Assembly: GCA_964584415.1 (NCBI GenBank)
Contig: CAZOZX010000043.1
Span: 1-16,491 of the forward strand
Length of the DNA stretch: 16,491 nucleotides
Reading direction: 5' to 3'
Source: PHAA01 sp964584415
GTDB taxonomy: Bacteria; Bacillota; Syntrophomonadia; Syntrophomonadales; Syntrophomonadaceae
Shown here: positions 14,713 to 16,491 of the stretch, piece by piece
Numbering within the stretch: position 1 is the first letter of the stretch
How the letters are laid out: every line of letters starts with the position of its first letter
The notes under the pieces: model-generated
Databases searched by the model: none
What the model was told of the DNA's origin: nothing
Seen by the model: only the letters and a program-made list of their open reading frames with translations
Program-made: the position numbers and the translations under genes

Positions 14713-15657
14713 TTACTTTCCGACAAAATAGGGTTGGGATATTTCCAGTGACTTATCCCGATCCCGGCTAATTTGTGCGACCAGCTCTTCAATTGAAGCG
14801 AATCTTTGTTCATCCCTAATTTTGGCCAACATACTTAAACGAATGGTTTGTCCATATAGATCTCCGCTGAAATTAATCAAATGAGCTTCGATAGCCAGGG
14901 GAAATTGGGAATGAAAGGTTGGCTTATTGCCGATGTTGACAACGCATTGGAATACCTTGTGGTTAACCTCTGCCAATGCCGCATAAACACCTTTGGCTGG
15001 CAGGTGATAAAGAGGATTTATGCCAATATTAGCGGTTGGAAAACCAATCGTTGCTCCGCGATGTTCACCTTCCACTACAGCTCCTTCAATGATAGGGTGG
15101 TATCCCAGCAAATTATAGGCTGTTTCTACATCTCCATCCGCCAGAGCTTTGCGGATCAGACTACTAGATATGGGTTCCCCGTCATATTCAACCGGTGCGA
15201 TGATATGAACCGCAAACCCCAATTGTTCGCCCATTTGCTCCAACAATTCCGGCGTTCCTGCCCCTCGATGTCCGAAAGTATAGTTAAATCCCACAAATAC
15301 CTCCCTGACATGCAGTTCATTGACCAAAATCATGTTAACAAAATCCATGGGCGACCAGGCTGCGATTTCACGAGTAAAAGGAGCATAAATGAGGGTATCC
15401 AGACCGATCTTCTCTAACAGCTCCGCCTTTTGATCAGGTGTAATCAGCAAACGGGGAGCCTTATCCGGTGCCAATACCTGTATTGGGTGGGGATCAAATA
15501 TAAAAGCTACTGATTGCCCTCCCATACCCCTGGCTTTTTCTACTGCCGTCTTGATGAGCAGCTGATGTCCTTTATGAACACCATCAAAATTACCCAGGGC
15601 TAAGCATACTGGTCGGTTGTTGCTGTTAAAGTCTTCGATACCTCTGATTACATCCAT
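14713..15657 (-). CDS. ribF: Bifunctional riboflavin kinase / FAD synthetase
   Basis: Converts riboflavin to FMN and then to FAD in the cytoplasm. The 314 residues match the family. The N-terminal nucleotidyltransferase domain carries ALGNFDGVHKGHQLLI (about 20-35), FDPHP (about 54-58) and SSSLIRKAL. The C-terminal kinase domain carries GATIGFPTANIG (about 201-212) and KGVYAA, then NIGNKPTF and EAHLINFSGDLYG. The start ATG (15657) is preceded by GGGAGAAG. It lies 53 bases after truB. The truB-ribF-rpsO order is widespread in bacteria and supports the call. Nothing unusual was noted in the protein. Confidence 0.97.
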   Translation of the reverse strand: MDVIRGIEDFNSNNRPVCLALGNFDGVHKGHQLLIKTAVEKARGMGGQSVAFIFDPHPIQVLAPDKAPRLLITPDQKAELLEKIGLDTLIYAPFTREIAAWSPMDFVNMILVNELHVREVFVGFNYTFGHRGAGTPELLEQMGEQLGFAVHIIAPVEYDGEPISSSLIRKALADGDVETAYNLLGYHPIIEGAVVEGEHRGATIGFPTANIGINPLYHLPAKGVYAALAEVNHKVFQCVVNIGNKPTFHSQFPLAIEAHLINFSGDLYGQTIRLSMLAKIRDEQRFASIEELVAQISRDRDKSLEISQPYFVGK

Positions 15658-15709
15658 CTTTTGCTTCTCCCAATATTGATAGTAAGATATTTGTTCAATT
15701 ATTTAGGAT

Positions 15710-16491
15710 TTAGGCTAGGACCTTGATCGGCTGTAGCTGTTTCCCGCCAATTTGAGGGGAACATCTGCCTATTGCAGCCAGACTATGATCAGTTCCATAA
15801 ATCCTGATTATACCCTGCGGAATTTCTTCTGCAACATCAATCAGGTTGCCATGTTTTATTTTATCCAGCTTTTCCTCTTCGACCATAACCGCTGGCATAT
15901 CTCCCAGCGGGTAGTCCGGAGCCAACAGAGCGGCTTCAAGCTTATCCAGGCGCTGCTCCAATCCCTCGAGAGTCAATGCCTGCTCTATTTTAAATACTCC
16001 CGCTTGGATACGGATCAATGATGATAAATATGCGTCAGTACCCAGGTCATGCCCCATATCATGACATAAGGTTCTGATATATGATCCCTTGGAGCAGCGC
16101 ACTTCGATGCTTATCTCCGGCCTTCCGTCACTATTCCTGCCAACACCGGTTAATTTGATGTACTCAATGTGTATTTCCCGGGCTTCTCTTTCCACGGTTA
16201 TACCCTGCCGGGCTAATTGATACAATCTCTCCCCGTGATGATGAACGGCAGAATACATAGGCGGGACCTGGTAGATGGTGCCGGTGTATTTCTCCAGCAC
16301 CAGCGGCAATTGGGCTTCATTGAAGTCAATGGAATCATTGTACTCTATGTTTCCCCATGCATCCTGGGTATCGGATATTCCACCCAGAGTCATGGTCGCC
16401 GAATAAACTTTATCGGTGTCTTCTATGTATTCAATCAATCGGGTGGCATAACCGACTGCCACCGGTAAAACCCCCTGCGCCATGGGATCAA
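15710..16491 (-). CDS. truB: tRNA pseudouridine-55 synthase, 5' end cut by window
   Basis: Makes pseudouridine 55 in the T-loop of tRNAs. The visible 260 residues begin inside the catalytic loop: the last complete codons at the window edge read D-P-M-A-Q-G-V-L-P, and the aspartate (16489-16487) is the catalytic one. The apparent ATG at 16483 is that internal methionine, not a start; about 40 residues, including the HTGTL part of the motif, lie beyond base 16491. KVYSATMTLG, then QVPPMYSAVHHHGERLYQLAR, RCSKGSYIRTLCHDMG and a C-terminal PUA-like region are present. The unit continues into ribF. Confidence 0.96.
   Translation of the reverse strand, partial: DPMAQGVLPVAVGYATRLIEYIEDTDKVYSATMTLGGISDTQDAWGNIEYNDSIDFNEAQLPLVLEKYTGTIYQVPPMYSAVHHHGERLYQLARQGITVEREAREIHIEYIKLTGVGRNSDGRPEISIEVRCSKGSYIRTLCHDMGHDLGTDAYLSSLIRIQAGVFKIEQALTLEGLEQRLDKLEAALLAPDYPLGDMPAVMVEEEKLDKIKHGNLIDVAEEIPQGIIRIYGTDHSLAAIGRCSPQIGGKQLQPIKVLA

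Noticed and set aside
14881..15417. 178-codon plus-strand ORF
   Set aside because: It is antisense to ribF, which is intact and conserved throughout.

Overview
The window is a stretch of a Gram-positive, endospore-forming Firmicutes chromosome, most likely a Clostridia-type anaerobe. Three things support this: strong AGGAGG-type Shine-Dalgarno (SD) sites before almost every gene, a small acid-soluble spore protein gene, and the truB-ribF-rpsO-pnp-ylxY-type deacetylase-M16 peptidase-ymxH order familiar from Bacillus and Clostridia. A Syntrophomonas-like genus would fit, but that is a guess from gene content and style. No mobile element, CRISPR array, tRNA or rRNA was seen.

Layout. Positions 1-1716 (-) hold a class A penicillin-binding protein cut by the window edge. 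A 305-base divergent region follows. It carries a corA promoter, an inverted repeat and a long leader with a short upstream ORF, and it precedes corA (2022-2999, +), which ends in a strong terminator. Next on the minus strand are a radical SAM protein and a DUF47/PhoU-like protein (4663-3103). A small spore protein gene (4853-5026, +) converges on a guaB-MgtC-family pair (6957-5042, -). The rest (16491-7159, -) is one long run: truB (5' end cut), ribF, rpsO, pnp, a VanW-family protein, a ylxY-like deacetylase, a D,D-carboxypeptidase, an M16 peptidase, dut and ymxH. From vanW down to ymxH the genes overlap or nearly touch, and the run ends in a hairpin terminator.

How the genes fit together. 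The minus-strand run joins translation and RNA metabolism (TruB, RibF, S15, PNPase) to cell-envelope and sporulation functions (VanW, deacetylase, carboxypeptidase, YmxH), with M16 peptidase and dUTPase as housekeeping partners. corA and the MgtC-family gene are both linked to magnesium by family, but they lie in separate units.

Most interesting points. (1) The corA leader encodes a 32-residue peptide beginning MEPIPGD, which resembles the start of the enterobacterial Mg-sensing leader peptide MgtL. It overlaps two mutually exclusive RNA hairpins, one of which would hide the corA ribosome binding site. This is a candidate Mg-responsive leader-peptide switch in a Gram-positive. (2) pnp has no ATG, GTG or TTG at its conserved 5' end; the only start at correct SD spacing is ATC. 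(3) A related hairpin element sits just after both the pnp and the ribF stop codons.
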